Assembly (NCBI GenBank): GCA_037892935.1
Contig: JAYXKI010000004.1
Coordinates: forward strand, 1,550,001 to 1,614,000
Length of the DNA stretch: 64,000 bases
Reading direction: 5' to 3'
From: Phlebopus portentosus
Taxonomy: Eukaryota > Basidiomycota > Agaricomycetes > Boletales > Boletinellaceae
Shown here: positions 33,273-46,260 of the stretch, one piece after another
How the letters are laid out: the number at the start of each line of letters is the position of its first letter
How positions within the stretch are numbered: position 1 is the first letter of the stretch
The notes under the pieces: model-generated
Told to the model about the DNA's origin: nothing
The model's input: only the letters and a program-made list of their open reading frames with translations
Databases searched by the model: none
Position numbers and translations under genes: made by a program

Positions 33273-35240
33273 CTACATAGAATCGAGCGTCCGCTGCAGA
33301 ATTCGAAGGTCATCCTGTTTTCGTATTTTGAGATCGGAGATATTGCGACCCGCCATCAACTCTTCGCAAAGCTGAACAGTTGGATAAGACACTTCACCAT
33401 CCTTGCCGCCCCAATCAAAGTCAACCAATATCACCGTTTCCCCATTATAGAGTATGTTGGGGCCTCGAAGGTCTCCATGGACCAGACCTTCAGCATGGAA
33501 TGAATCCACGAGATCCCTCATAATACTTTTTAAGCTGTCTCGTTTCTCCTGAGTAATCTCTGCTTTGGCCAGATACTCCACAGGAGCAATCAAGTCCATG
33601 GCAACGGCGAACCATCCACCGGGGAGTTTCTTGTGACCAAGGAGTTTCGGGGCATGATGACGAACGGCGCAAAACCTATGCAAGTCTATCGAATACTGAC
33701 GAGAAAACTTCACAATAATCTCACGGCCGTCGTTTGTCTCAGCCATGAAAAGAAGACGAGAGTCTCGCCAGGGACCAAATCGGCGGACAATTCGGAAGCT
33801 GAATGGCTCATTTGAAGAGCCGCCCTCTGTAGGAAGATGCGAGATGTACGGGAAACGCATATCGGCGTGTCTATTGATGTCAGGCATACTGGCATCTTCA
33901 GTGATTCGTCTGATAAGAACAGTTGCCGCGGCAAAGGCGGCATACAGTGCACTCCGTTGATCCCCCTCGCCTCCAGATGGACAACAAGACAGCCAAGGAG
34001 TGAGACTGACAGCACGAGCCCTGGAATCAACAAACAATATCGCATAAAACCCGACCCACGTATCTATTCCTCATCAGCAAAGTGCGTGCATACTAATGAC
34101 CGTTGCAGCTCACCAACAACACTTATACCCATACACGGCGCCCGCCATAGCATCAATTCTTTGTTTGGGCCTCCTAGAGCTTCAGCCCTCCCACGCGCAG
34201 TATATCCGACCATTTGAATATGGATTCCCCCGGTTCCACTGCCACTATTTTTGAACTCGACAACGCCTCCCACCGTCTTATGCTCTGTCAGGAAGTGGCC
34301 GTCCGATATCACCTTATCAATTAAAGCCCTACCAAAGGTGGCATTATTAATGCCATATGCAACGAAAATCTTGTTGATAGCTTCAAGACCAGCTCTATTA
34401 CGACGATCCTCATCCGGATAGGTTAGACACATTTTCTCGGCAAAGTCGTCAATGAGTGAACGACATTGTCCACGCGGTATGCTCGCAACGTTGACGGGAA
34501 GACCATCGTATGTTCGGAAAGTGTCAAGAAATTCACCAAAGCCATCGAATAGAAGAGAGACTGGAGATACATCGGTATCCGGATTGGGGATGTCATCGAG
34601 GATTCTTTGTTGAGAATTACCCTGAATAGTGGAATACGTCGTAGCAAGTGTTGACGGCGCAATCTCGACAATTTGTTGCTTCTTGAAGCGTTCGATTTGC
34701 ACAGAAAGGTCTCCCTCGTCGCGCATGCGTTTAGCTTGATGCAGTTTGTTAGCAGTAGTAACAGTGAAGGCAACGAATGAAAGCTCACCCGAGACAACCT
34801 GGCGTAACTCGTTCAAATCTGAGGGACACGGAAGTGAGTAAAAGTGAGTCTAGGAGTCAAGCCAGATACCGGCTTGAAAAGAGGAAGAAGCGCGACGCAC
34901 CGGGAACCTCGATAAGCAGTATCTCTTCGGAGGGGGAGAGGGCGAGTTCCGTTGTCTTTTGTCGAATAGCAAGCATTTTGGTTTTGGTCCGGTCAGTGAA
35001 GTCGACGTTACTCAAGTCCTTCTTCAACTGTTCCAAGTCCATCTCTGCGAGCAGTTTTGGGTCCATGCATCTCCACACGGTCAGCACTCTAGGAGCGACG
35101 TTCCCGAGGACGTCTGGTTGCTCTTCCTTGATCTTCTTTTTCAATTCCTGAATGCGTGCATCGGGGCCGACGATAACAGAAAAGGGATCTCCAAAGGCAG
35201 CCTTCTTCTCGTGATCGATGAGCAGGCACCAGACTTCCAT
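33273..35240 (-). CDS. Crinkler (CRN)-type protein with C-terminal kinase domain
   Basis: Three exons, 35240-34901, 34818-34114 and 34063-33273 (introns 82 and 50 bp, GT-AG), join in frame to 611 aa. Residues 1-110 match the Crinkler N-terminal ubiquitin-like header (WCLLIDHEKKAAFGDPF; IQELKKKIKEEQPDVL; RVLTVWRC). A middle region follows (RSLIDDFAEKMCLTYPDED), then a kinase-like domain: VKF Lys about 467, catalytic loop HGDLRGPN 544-551, and DFD at 563-565 in place of DFG, common in fungal FunK1/Crinkler kinases. A further 54-nt intron (34734-34787, in frame) is possible, giving 593 aa. The start is the ATG before the header. Crinkler-kinases are thought to act in the nucleus in conflict or effector roles; the target is unknown. 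Gypsy A4 lies 111 bp upstream. Confidence 0.85.
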
Positions 35241-35351
35241 GCTGACTGTCGTGATAGAGATAGAGTGCGGCCAAACGCAGAGCCACGAACGACACGTCAT
35301 ATGGTCACGTGACAGTGTAATAAAATTCCCACACACAGCGGGCAATGATGC
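35241..35351. promoter_or_regulatory. Remaining promoter of the Crinkler-kinase gene
   Basis: Only 111 bp remain between the start codon and the A4 LTR. The stretch holds CACGTGAC and a TAATAAAA word. Any further promoter lies beyond 8.4 kb of transposon, or the LTR itself serves. Confidence 0.5.
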
Positions 35352-35769
35352 TGTAAGGACTCGAACATTTTCCTTTTCTTTTCTTATGTCATCATTCATT
35401 TTAATATTCTTTTTCCTTTTCTTTTATTTTTCTTATGTGCTTATTCACCCAATTGCCGGAACATTCCACAATGTTCTATCACGCTCACTAATCATCTCAT
35501 TCCTTGTCATGTGACTTCCCATTAGAGTAGACCTTTCCCACGTTCAAAGTCTATATAAGTAGATAGTTTGACTCTTTCGTTCCTTGTCTTTCTATTCTAC
35601 TTACCTTCACTGCGACATAGGTATCTACTCTTGTATTATTAGTTTGCTGAATTCTACTTACCTTCACTGCGACATAGCGTGCGTATAGCCCGGCAACTCG
35701 CATTAGCTAGTTGTTTGTTGTTGTGTTGGCCGCCTCGAGATTGACGCCCATTAGTCTCGCTGCCTAACA
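35352..35769 (+). repeat. Gypsy A4 5' LTR
   Basis: 418 bp with TATA box and self-primer; followed at 35771-35781 by AATAGAAAGAC. Oriented away from the Crinkler gene. Confidence 0.95.
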
Positions 35770-36162
35770 TAATAGAAAGACCTACTCTCGAACCCGTGGG
35801 TTAACCACTCGTTCGTCGCTACTTCACGCAGGAGACATATCGACGGTCGACGACCGCACCCATCCCGGATTTATCTGAGCAACCCCTATCTTGCCCGTCA
35901 AGGTCCGACTGACTTTGACGTGTCCCGATAGTTCCCGAAACAATCAATCCTCCAATCGTGGCGCTCTGAATCACTCTTCTGTGGAACTCGCATCAGACGT
36001 TCTCTTGGGTGACTCATAGAGTCCAATCATCATCAAGCATCTCGTTCATCATCTACCTCGGTGCCTTCCAACTAGTCATCAATTTCAAAGACGAGCCGGT
36101 CATCCGAAGTCGGTCCCGTCCGAACACCATTCCAATCCTCGTTCCACCCCCAGCCTATCAAG

Positions 36163-37614
36163 GTGGATCTGACTGACGATCAGCGGGCAGCTCTCCCGAC
36201 AAACACTAGGTGGAGCATGTCGCGAGGACAGTATATCGTCAAGTCGGGTGATCAAACCTTCATTGCTTGGTGGGATGAGGCTGCGAAGAAGTGGTACTCT
36301 ACCAGAGGGGACAAGTCCCAATATTGGAGAGCAAAACAAGAGGGTGACATAGATGATCCCGCACCCCCTACCCCCACACGATCAACGGCTTCATTACCAG
36401 GGCCATCAACATTGACAGGCCAGATGTCAGCCCCACCTATAGCACCTTCGTTGTCTTTCACTGAACCACGAGAGCCTGCTCCGCTCGTACCAACAGATGA
36501 AGAAGAGGAGGACGAGGAAGGAGAGCAAGAAATGTCACTGTTGAAGGAATCGATAACAGACCTTGCTACAGCGATCACGCTAGCACTCCAGGCAGCAGGA
36601 GAAGGAACGGGCCAAGGATCGAAGTCGAACAAGGTTCATGTCGCCAAGCCCCGAGACTTCAACGAGGAGCACGGATATGTCGACTTCAAACGAGAGCTGC
36701 GCCTGTATGTTTATGCATTGGAGTCGGAGTTTAGGACGAGCAAAGCAAAGATCATGTTTGCTCTGTCGTATATGAAGAGCGGTGCTGCTGCAAGCTGGGC
36801 GGAAAGCTACACGAGCGGTGCAATCGACGAACATGGTAGGATAGCATTCAAGGACACTTGGGACGCTTTCCTAAAGAAGCTTAACACCTCGTTCGACGAC
36901 CCAGCCCATTCTCAGAAAGCATTTGAACGACTCGACGCGATGTATCAAGGCGATCTCAATGCAGATGAATTCTTCAACAAGTTTGACATTTGTCGAGTAG
37001 ACGCTGGACTGGCTATGGAGGCTCACGACAAATGACTGATGAGTCACCTCAAGAGGGCTCTAAACCCGAAGGTGGTTGAAGGTATCATGCGCCTACCTAA
37101 CGAGCCAACGATGTATGAGGAATTCAAGAAGGCTGCAGTCAAGGTTGACAGGGTCGAGCGCCAGATCAGAGATCTGATGGCCGAATGCCGGAGGAAGACA
37201 ATCAGCTCGACAATCATGAAACCAGCACCGCCACCATTGAAACATCCAACACCACCTCAACAAGCAGCTCACCCCTTCGCTCCACCCGCCCAAGATCGTC
37301 GTGACGCCACTGGAGTAACGTATGGAGGCTTAGGTCAGCCGATGGACGTGATGATGAACCAGGCATGCCGTACACGCACTTGCTATAAGTGTGGTCAGGT
37401 AGGCCACTACATCCGAGAATGCCCCCGAGGCCGTGAAGCGATACGTGCAATTATTGCGGCCTTTGTTCCAGCAGACAGAAAGGCGCTCTTCGAGGAACTT
37501 GGCCAAGCAAAGGAATCCTCCTTTGAAGAGGTCGACGACGTCGATGTACGAGCGGTACCCACTGATCTGGAAGAACTCGTGGAAGGCGAGAGTTTTCCAG
37601 AAGACCAGATGTAG
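36163..37614 (+). pseudogene. Gypsy A4 gag
   Basis: The best-preserved gag: one frame from GTG 36163 (VDLTDDQ) to TAG 37612-37614, broken only by TGA at 37033 (TGG in A3). Capsid-like region 36650-37150 and CCHC knuckle CYKCGQVGHYIRECP (37381-37425). The frameshift heptamer is altered (GAGTTTT). The first in-frame ATG (36216) is not conserved in other copies. Confidence 0.88.
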
Positions 37615-38421
37615 ACGTCGGAATGACTGGTCGATCACCTAAAGGATTCTTTTTGTCAGACTCGTTAAAATATAATCGTCCTGTTGTACAATACCAAGAT
37701 GCGAATATCAGTGATGGTTTCACCCTTCGAAAACTCCTTACCGATGTAATACCTGATGAACCTGAAGTGGACGACGATGACTTCGACGTCTACACAGATT
37801 TGTTGGTTAGAAAAGTGAATGCGCAAGCAGGTGATTCAAACGAGCTTAGTGTGGAAGAGCGGAATCAAACCGCTATAAAAAATGAGGTTGAGGCGGAAGC
37901 ACCTTACCACGAGAACGTTGTTGCTCAGGCGAACGATACTGAAGCAGTATGGGATGTGGTTGGCAGACGCGCGGCTGAGGTATGGCGCGAGGGCATAGTG
38001 GACGCAGATCAATTCGTCCGGAGGGAGGGAGGAAAAGAGTTGGATGCCTTCATTAGCATTGTACATCCAAAAGTAGCAGGCGATGATGAAGTAGATTTGT
38101 CAAACCCTCTACTTGAAGAGGAGAACTTCATCGATGCTCATGCACTAATTGACTCGGGATGCACGGGTTCATGTATCGACGAGGGTTTTGTCAAACGATA
38201 CGGTTTCCCCACCCAAAGGTACATTCGGCCTAGACCAGTCTTCAATGCTGATGGAACAAGCAATGAGGCGGGATTGATCAAGGAATATGTAGTCGTAAGA
38301 ATGTTCTTTGGGAAACATGAGGAGGACATCCGACTGGCGGTGACATCTTTAGCATCGAGCAACATCTTCCTCGGACATGACTGGTTGACGAAACACAATC
38401 CTGAGATCGACTGGAGGTCAG
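37590..38421 (+). pseudogene. Gypsy A4 pol, left part (protease)
   Basis: Open in the -1 frame from before the gag stop through the linker ([17 protein letters not shown]) and protease ([12 protein letters not shown], near 38147-38182) to DWRS, where the B-family LTR is inserted. Continues at 40260. Confidence 0.9.
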
Positions 38422-40259
38422 TGTAGACTATCAGACTCTCCTAGATGGGGACAAAGGTGGCGGCGGCGGCGTTCGACCACAGGGAGGCGATGTCAAAGGT
38501 GTCGAGAGGAAAAAGGGGAGGTCCTACCAGATCTACAGACTACCTACAGGCTTTCAGAAGCGACACTCAGCTCAGATGGACAAGGGTCTGGCCATTAGGC
38601 AGATCCGCCACACCTTCGAATAACTCGCCGCGGCGATATGGTCTTCAACGGCTGAATAGGGATCGCCGAGTCTGACTGAACCGGCGAAGGGGTCGCAGCG
38701 GCAGACTGGATGCAGTGCCGCTAGAGGTTCGCACTAGTGCAATTCCGCCCGGTAGTTGGAGAGATGACGTCGGAACGACACAGAGAAGGCGGGGGTGAGA
38801 GAGGGTCAACACCACTTGAAAGGGTAGTAGTGTCGGCAGTGGAACGACGCGGAGGCAGCGAGAAGTGGGAGACTGGATTCAGACGGAAAGGGACGCCGGC
38901 GCCGGCGGTAGCGGCGAACACAAGAAGAGTGACAGCTGCGTCGAGACATCGAGGAAGTACGACAGATGCCTAGAAGAGTGACGGCTGCATCGAGGCGTTG
39001 AGGAAGAATCACAAACAATCTGAACCAAGCAGCAGCGAGGAAATATAAAAGGGGGCCTCAGGCGTGGGGAGAAATCGAAGATTGCAGGATTGGTTACTAG
39101 AGAAGTGACGGCTGCGTCGGGACGTAGAGGAGGAATCCCAAATGCTCAGGACCGAGCGGCGGCGGAGGATTGAGAGAGAGGGACAGCGATGCAGATATAA
39201 GTGGGAAATCCCTGGAGGGATTACTAGAAGAGCGACAGCTGCACAGAAGGGAGATGTCCAGGGCGGCGAATGAGCTCAGCGGCTTCTGTCCTGTGAGATC
39301 TGGGGCCACGCCGTCAGGACGGGATCGGCGAGGGCACGTGACCGGGAGTTCGCCCGATCCGGCTGTCAGGTTCTCTGTATATACTGGTTTCTTGAAAGAG
39401 GCTTCTTTACTTGTGGTTGGTCTCTGGTAACTGCGTTCTAGAGTGTATATCTGCTGCTTTTTAGGATAGATACATGCTCTCTATATATACTATGAGTCCT
39501 TGATAAGAAATATTACTTAAAGCGGCGGGCAGCGAGGCGTGACAGGTGTGCCGTGACAGCAGGGGCCGCCGCCGAGATGCACCGCCAAGCCACCAAGACC
39601 TAGGGGCGCCCCAATCAGAATGGCGGCATGCTGGTATGTCGTGTCGAACGTCGGGGCCATTCGGATCGGTCAGGACGCGCTCTATATGGATCTGAAACGC
39701 CAAGGGGTCGAATAAAACTAAAAGGGGGAATATACGGACGGCCGCCGGGCGCGCTACCGCACTCGGCGTACAATGTGGGATGATAAGAATATGAAACAAT
39801 CAACGAAATGGACCTGAGATTGGCTATCATTCACCCAGCCGGCGTGGTGGCGGGCATACACCTCCGCGATGGCGCAATATATATCCGCTGCAGCGTGTCC
39901 GGCCGCCGTGCGAGCATTTCCAAAGCCCGGAGTCACTGGATTCGGCAGAACCGTTCTTGAGAGAGGCTGGAGAAGGGGAACTAGGATTTAGTCGAAGGGG
40001 GGGACAAGGTGATCATAAGATAGGAGTGGAGGCGTCACCGCCAGTTCGTATGATCAGCGGCGGTGGCGGCGGCAGCGTGGGTGCTGTTCCTAGGCCACCG
40101 AAGGTCCGGCGGCCGCTGACCAGGCTGTATTATGGGTAATGGCGGCGAAGGCTGGTTTGCTGACAATAGTACGCGGGGTGTCCTGGGTATGGCATAGGGG
40201 AGTACAGCCCTTACAGGCCTGTGCTGCTGGACCGGTACAGGTTAGTGTGGCGCACTACA
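38422..40259 (-). repeat. B-family solo LTR inside Gypsy A4
   Basis: 1,838 bp, TGTAGACTATC...GCGCACTACA. No internal region: Gypsy pol resumes on both sides. Flanks TCAG/TCGG fit a 4-bp duplication with one change. It is about 123 bp longer than the B 3' LTR because of an extra diverged tandem unit near 39000-39130 (AGAGTGACGGCTGCGTCG-type). The right 474 bp recur at the window start. Confidence 0.9.
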
Positions 40260-43200
40260 TCGGGAACAGTCAAGTTCACGTGTTGCCCTGTCGAATGTGA
40301 GTCATCACTATCAAGCAAGGAGATAGACGAAGCATTTGTGAGGAATGTGCAGATGAAGGAGGCGGCGAAGTGGCCACCTTATCTGGAAGAATACGCGGAC
40401 GTCTTTAGTGAAGAATCATTTGAACGCCTACCAAACCATCAAACGTGGGACCATGCTATCGACTTGAAGCCAGATTTTAAGCCCAGCGATTGCAAGGTTT
40501 ACCCATTGTCGCCGAAAGAACAAGAGGCGATGAAGGAGTTCATCGAAGAGAACCTAGCATCTGGATGCATCCGACAGTCGAAATCCCCGATGGCATCTCC
40601 GTTCTTCTTTATTAAGAAGGAAGATGGGAGTTTACAAGTGATCCAAGACTATCGAAAGCTTAACGAAGGAACGGTTAAGAACAAATACCTGTTGCCATTG
40701 ATAAATGAGCTCATCGACAAGGTCAAGGATGCGAAATACATCATGAAGCTCGACGTTCGCTGGGGATATTACAACATTCGGATTCGTGAGGGCGATGAAT
40801 GGAAGGCGGCATTTAGGACGAACTTAGGGTTATTCGAACCAACGGTCATGTTTTTCGGATTATGCAATGCGCCAGCGACATTCCAAGGTTTCATGAACGA
40901 TATCTTTCGAGAAATGATTCATGAGGGTATCGTCATCATTTACCTCGATGACATCCTCATTTTCTCGAATGATGTGGAGGAACATCGTAAATGCACTAAA
41001 CGAGTCTTTGAGATCCTGCGTCAAAACGGACTTTTCCTGAAGCCGCAGAAATGTGAGTTTGAGGTTGATACAGTTAAGTATCTTGGACACATCATTGGTA
41101 ATGGCGAGGTTCGAATGGACCCAAAAAAGACAACAGTGGTTCAGGAGTGGCCAATCCCACAAAATGTTCACAAACTGCAACAATTCCTGGGACTAGGGAA
41201 TTGGTTACGACGCTTCATAAAGGATTATAGCTCTGTCGTTAAACCATTGACTGCACTGATGGGCAAGGTGGAATGGAAGTGGGGAGAGGAAGAACAACAA
41301 GCGTTTGAAGAGTTGAAGAGTCGGTTGAGTAGTCCTCCAGTTCTAGCCATACCGAACGAGGAAGGTCCTTTCCGGGTCAAGGCAGATGCGTCGGACTTTG
41401 CGTCTGGAGGGGTGCTCCTTCAAAAGCAAGATGACAAGTGGAAGGTAATAGCCTATCGATCATCGACTTTCCTAGAGGCCGAACGCAATTACGAGATCTA
41501 TGACAAGGAGATGCTCGCAATTGTACAAGCCCTCAAGGAATGGCGGCAGTACCTTCAAGGAGCCAAGAAACCTTTTGAAGTATGGACTGATCACGTGAAC
41601 CTGACATACTTCTGATCTCCTCAGAATCTGAATCGTCGACAAGCTCGTTGGCGGCTTGATTTAGCCAAGTTTGACTTCATGCTGGTGCACAAGCCAGGGA
41701 AGACGCTAGGCAAGGCAGACATATTGTCGCAATGAGCGGACTACAACAAGGGCGAACGGGATAATGAAGATGTCACATTCATTAGAGATGAATGGCTGGT
41801 CAGAGGAACGGTGGAGATGTCAAGGGACGTGCTGATTGAAAAGATTCGAAAGGCACAGGCAGAGGTGAATGAGGAAGAGAGACCGACGAACTTAGTGTTC
41901 GTAGATGGGTTGTGGAAAAAGGAGGTGACGGTTAAGCTCTTGATGACAAAGACGAAGAAGTTTCAAAACGTTTTCATACCAATGAGCATGAGGGAGGAAG
42001 TGATGAGGGAGTGTCACGACTCGACATTGGCAGGCCACCCAGGAGCAAACAAAACCATTGCGCTAGCGAACAGGAGTTTCTGGTGGCCTAACATGTATGT
42101 CGACGTCAGAAATTACGTGCGAGGATGCAATTATTGTCAGTGAACGAAGGCCCTCAGAATGACAAGGGCAAAGGTTTTGCACCCTAACGAGGTACCGGAG
42201 GCGCCCTGGCAAGTTGTCACAGTCGACCTGATCGGAGAGTTGCCGGAGTCAAATGGATTTAACACAATTTGTGTGGTAGTCGATCGCTTTAGCAAACAAA
42301 TCCATGTGATACCAATGATGATGAAACTGACAGCAGAGGGAATGGCCAGGATTTACAGGGACCATGTCTTCCGGTTGCACAGCCTACCTCGAAAGATCAT
42401 CCATGACCGAGGAGTACAGTTCGATGCGAAGATGATGAGAGAGCTGTACAAACTCCTTCACATCGAAGGCAATCTGTCAATGGCGTACCACCCTCAAACA
42501 GACGGTAGACAGAACGAGTTAATCAAGAACTCGAACAGTACCTTCGACTATACGTCAATCATCGACAATCAGACTGGGTGGACTGGTTAGCTCTCACAGA
42601 GTTTGTGCACAACAATCGTGAACATTCGGCGACCAAACTATCACCCTTCTTCGTCAACACAGGACAACACCCTTCAGGCTTTATGGGTGTTGGATGACAT
42701 CGTCCAATCTGTCAGCAGAAGAGTTTGCCAAACATGTCAAGGGAATACATGAACTCGCTCAGGCCAATCTGACTCAGGCCAATGAAGACATGAAGCGCTT
42801 TTACGATCGTCACACTGGAAAGACGGTAGTCTATGAGATGGGACAAAAGGTCTTCTTGGATGGTCGAAACATTAAGACGATCTGACCAATGAAGAAGATG
42901 GATGACAAATGGTTTGGCCCATTCGAGGTTATGGAAAAGGTGGGCACGAGTGCGTATAAGCTAAAGATCCCAAAGACATGGAAACACGTTCATCCCGTCT
43001 TTAACGAGATCCTGCTCAAACCGGCTGTTCAACCATCTTTCGAATCACAAAAGAATCCGCCTCCACCCCCGCCAGTGATCATTGACGAACAGGAAGAGTA
43101 CGAGGTTGAAGAAATACTTGACTCATGTCTACATCGAGGAAGGCTCCAATTCTTGGTCAAGTGGGTTGGATATGAGGAAGCGACATGGCAGCCGGAATCC

Positions 43201-43368
43201 GACGTCAAGGATAATGCACAGGAATCAATTCAAGAATTCTATCGCAAACATCCTGGAGCTCCACAAAAGTTAACAATACCTCGACAAAGCATACGAGCAC
43301 TGTATAGGTTCACGTCATCAGAAGGATTATGTGGTTGGTTGGGACGCCCAACCTTGAGAGGGGGGTGA
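40260..43368 (+). pseudogene. Gypsy A4 pol, right part (RT-RNase H-integrase-chromodomain)
   Basis: RT with YLDD (near 40945), RNase H, integrase HHCC (CHDSTLAGHPG to CNYCQ), core, and chromodomain (43085-43235). Stops at 41613, 41733, 42141 and 42883 are all TGA where relatives have CGA. There are frameshifts near 42510 and 42690. The first 1,690 bp equal A1 exactly; the rest do not. Confidence 0.92.
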
Positions 43369-43786
43369 TGTAAGGACTTGAACATTTTCCTTTTCTTTTC
43401 TTACATCATCATTCATTTTAATATTCTTTTTCCTTTTCTTTTATTTTTCTTATGCGCTTATTCATCCAATTGTCGGAACATTCCACAATGTTCTATCACG
43501 CTCACTAATCATCTCATTCCTTATCATGTGACTTCCTATTAGAGTAGACCTTTCCCGCACTCAAAGTCTATATAAGTAGATAGTTTGACTCTTCTGTTCC
43601 TTGTCTTTCTATTCTACTTACCTTCACTGCGACATAGGTATCTACTCTTGTATTATTAGTTTGCTGAATTCTACTTACCTTCACTGCGACATAGCGTGCG
43701 TATAGCCCAGCAACTTGCATTAGCCAGTTGTTTGTTGTTGTGTTGGCCGCCTCGAGATCGACGCCCGTTAGTCTCGCCACCTAACA
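43369..43786 (+). repeat. Gypsy A4 3' LTR
   Basis: 418 bp, complete. Followed by GTCAGTTAGATCC, the inverted start of another Gypsy A gag. Confidence 0.95.
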
Positions 43787-43868
43787 GTCAGTTAGATCCA
43801 CCTTGATAGGGCGGGGGTGGAATGGGGATCAGGATGGTGTTCAGATGGGACCGACTTCGAATGACTGG
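43787..43868 (-). repeat. Gypsy A6 leader/gag-start fragment, right of A4
   Basis: 82 bp of inverted A-family leader and gag start (rc of the region around 19690-19765 in A3). It continues after solo LTR C at 45499. In locus copy 1 this piece is deleted. Confidence 0.85.
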
Positions 43869-45498
43869 TGAAGAGTAAGTCTGAAGCTTGGGAACGTATG
43901 GAGTCGTTACGACCAGTTCTGCGGGTTTCCGACTGGTTTCGCTCAGTTTCGACTGGTTTCGCTCGAACAAGTGGACTTAGCAAGAACGCCATAGTTCAGA
44001 CGGCACATGCACCGTTCTTTGATTGGCCATCAAGGTGGGAGAATCACAGCATCGAGTTTGCACGCATCGATCACAAGTCTCCGGATCTTGGATCCGCATT
44101 CCAGACAAAGAGATTTGACCCTGCAACCTCATCCAAAGTCCCTCTCCTTTGTAAAACCTTGCAGACTTACTTTGTCAGGCTAGCCAAAGCCCTTCCGAGT
44201 CATTTCCCCGAGTTCTGCTTTGTTCTGCTCAAAGAGACCCAGTTCTGAAGGTTTCGCACGTATTCTGACCTTTCTATATGCGTCCCCTTTAATCCATTAT
44301 GCTCTCGTTCCAGACATGCTCAGTATTGTTTCTTTTGACTTATGTGTCCCTTAAACCATTCATATGCGCTCCTCTCCTTTGTAGATAGTGATATGTGTTC
44401 CATTTTCCTTATGATATATGTTCTCTGACCGATGGGAGGCTCAGTCTTGGACGTTTAGTATAAATATAGCATGACTCTCATAGTAGAGGGACAGCTTAGT
44501 GGGAGCTTAGTTGAAGCTTAGCTAGGCAGTTCTCACATCGTCTCAAAGTCCCTTGACCTCTAGTCTACTTGTTTGTAGTGGACTCTCTTGTCTCTATAGT
44601 CTAATATACAACATTTTGTGTTCTGTACAGTCGATCGGTGATCTCTCTTCGCAGTAGAGCCGTTTGTGCATTCGTATAGTTCGCTGTCATTGTATAAAGG
44701 CTTCTCTTACTTCTCTCACCCAAATCGAAACCTCCTTACGTGTTTCGAACCATTTCGCCCGGTTTTGCTCATAACCCAGTTACTCTGCATGCCGCTCACA
44801 TTTGGTCTTGCAACACCTTCTCCTCTCCATTGTCGTCAGGAAAGGACACCATATCGCCCCTTTCCTCCTGACATTCCTCTCCCGGCTTCCTCACTTCCAG
44901 CCCGACGCTATTCCACATCGTTTCAATTGGATACGGTCGGTTCCATCATCCTGCGCATATCCTTCAATTCTCTCAGTCCCCCTCCATCATTGTTTTGCAC
45001 CTCCATCCCTCACCTCATATTTTGACACACTTAGCAATTGTCCTTCATCCATCGTATCGCGTTTCAAATTATTACGCCATGTTCCGACACTTAAGACTAC
45101 GAGTGAGATCGACTGCAGTCGCTTACCAGTATGTTAGCACAGTCGATTAGTCATGTTCAGGTTGGTGGTTCAACTAGCATAGCTTAGTTAGTTTAGTTCT
45201 TGTGCCTTGGGTTAGTCAGCTTTAGTCCAGAGCTCGCAGCTGAGCTGGAGTGTCGATTTAGCCTTCGCACTGCCACTGTCAATCTCGGAAGAAGTTCACC
45301 CTCAGAATTCTTCCTCGAGCGCTTCCCTCACATCCCTCAGTACTCACCAAGCCCCTCCATTGTGTATCCCTATTTCCCTCCATTCCTTCGTGCCCTTAGC
45401 TTGGGTGTAATTCTCTGCTGACCACTTGAAGGTATTCTAGGGCAGCTCCTCGAACTATACACTCCCTGTCCGGCATCAGAACGTCCACAGGAGTTTCA
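43869..45498 (+). repeat. Solo LTR C, copy 2 (complete)
   Basis: 1,630 bp, TGAAGAGTAAG...GGAGTTTCA, inserted in the A6 leader. The flanks ACTGG / CCAGC do not form a perfect duplication; a 4-bp CTGG/CCAG target with two changes is possible. TATAAATA near 44460. Confidence 0.7.
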
Positions 45499-46260
45499 CC
45501 AGCTCATCTTTGAAATTGATGATTAGTCAGAAAGCACCAAGGTAGATGATGAACGAGATGCTTGCCGATGATTGGACTCTGTGAGTCACCCAAGAGAGCA
45601 TCTGATGCGAGTTCCACAGAAGAGTGATTCAGAGTGCCACGATTGGAGAACTGATTGATTGTTTCGGAAATTATCGGGACACGTCAAAGTCAATCAGACC
45701 TTGTTGGGCAAGATAGGGTTTGCTCGGATAAATCCGAGATGGGCGCTGTCATTGATTGTTGATGTGTCTCCTACATAAAGTAGCGATGAACGAGTGGTTA
45801 AACCATGGGTCCAAGGGTAGGTCTTTCTATTATGTTAGGCAGCGAGACTAATGGGCATCGATCTCGAGGTGGCCAACACAACAACAAACAACTGGCTAAC
45901 ATGAGTTGCTGGGCTATACGCATGCTATGTCGCAGTGAAGGTAAGTAGAATTCAGTAAACTAATAATACAAGAGTAGATACCTATGTCGCAGTGAAGGTA
46001 AGTAGAATAGAAAGACAAGGAACAAAAGAGTCAAACTATCTACTTATATAGACTTCGAGCACGGGAAAGGTCTACTCTAATGGGAAGTCACATGATAAGG
46101 AATGGAATGATTAGTGAGCATGATAGAACATTGTGGAATGTTCCAGCAAATGGATGAATAAGCACATGAGAGAAATAAAAGAAAAGGAAAAAGAATATTA
46201 AAATGAATGATGACATAAGAAAAGAAAAGAAAAGAAAAGGAAAATGTTCGAGTCCTTACA
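45499..46260 (-). repeat. Gypsy A6 leader (45499-45832) and 5' LTR (45833-46260)
   Basis: Inverted leader with self-priming site next to a 428-bp LTR. Nearly identical to 5221-5953. Nothing of A6 gag or pol remains except 43787-43868. Confidence 0.88.

Larger units (their letters stand above)
35352..43786 (+). mobile_element. Ty3/Gypsy chromovirus A4, split by a B-family solo LTR
   Basis: 5' LTR 35352-35769, leader, gag, pol to 38421, then B solo LTR 38422-40259, pol from 40260, 3' LTR 43369-43786. The flanks do not match (GATGC left, GTCAG right). The right flank is inverted Gypsy A leader, the left is the Crinkler promoter, so this is probably a recombinant of two insertions. LTRs differ by about 4% by eye, more than in A3. 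Confidence 0.88.

Noticed and set aside
35241..35399. N-terminal extension of the Crinkler gene to an upstream start at 35399
   Set aside because: The extra residues are encoded by the A4 LTR and lack similarity; the CRN header starts right after the ATG at 35240.
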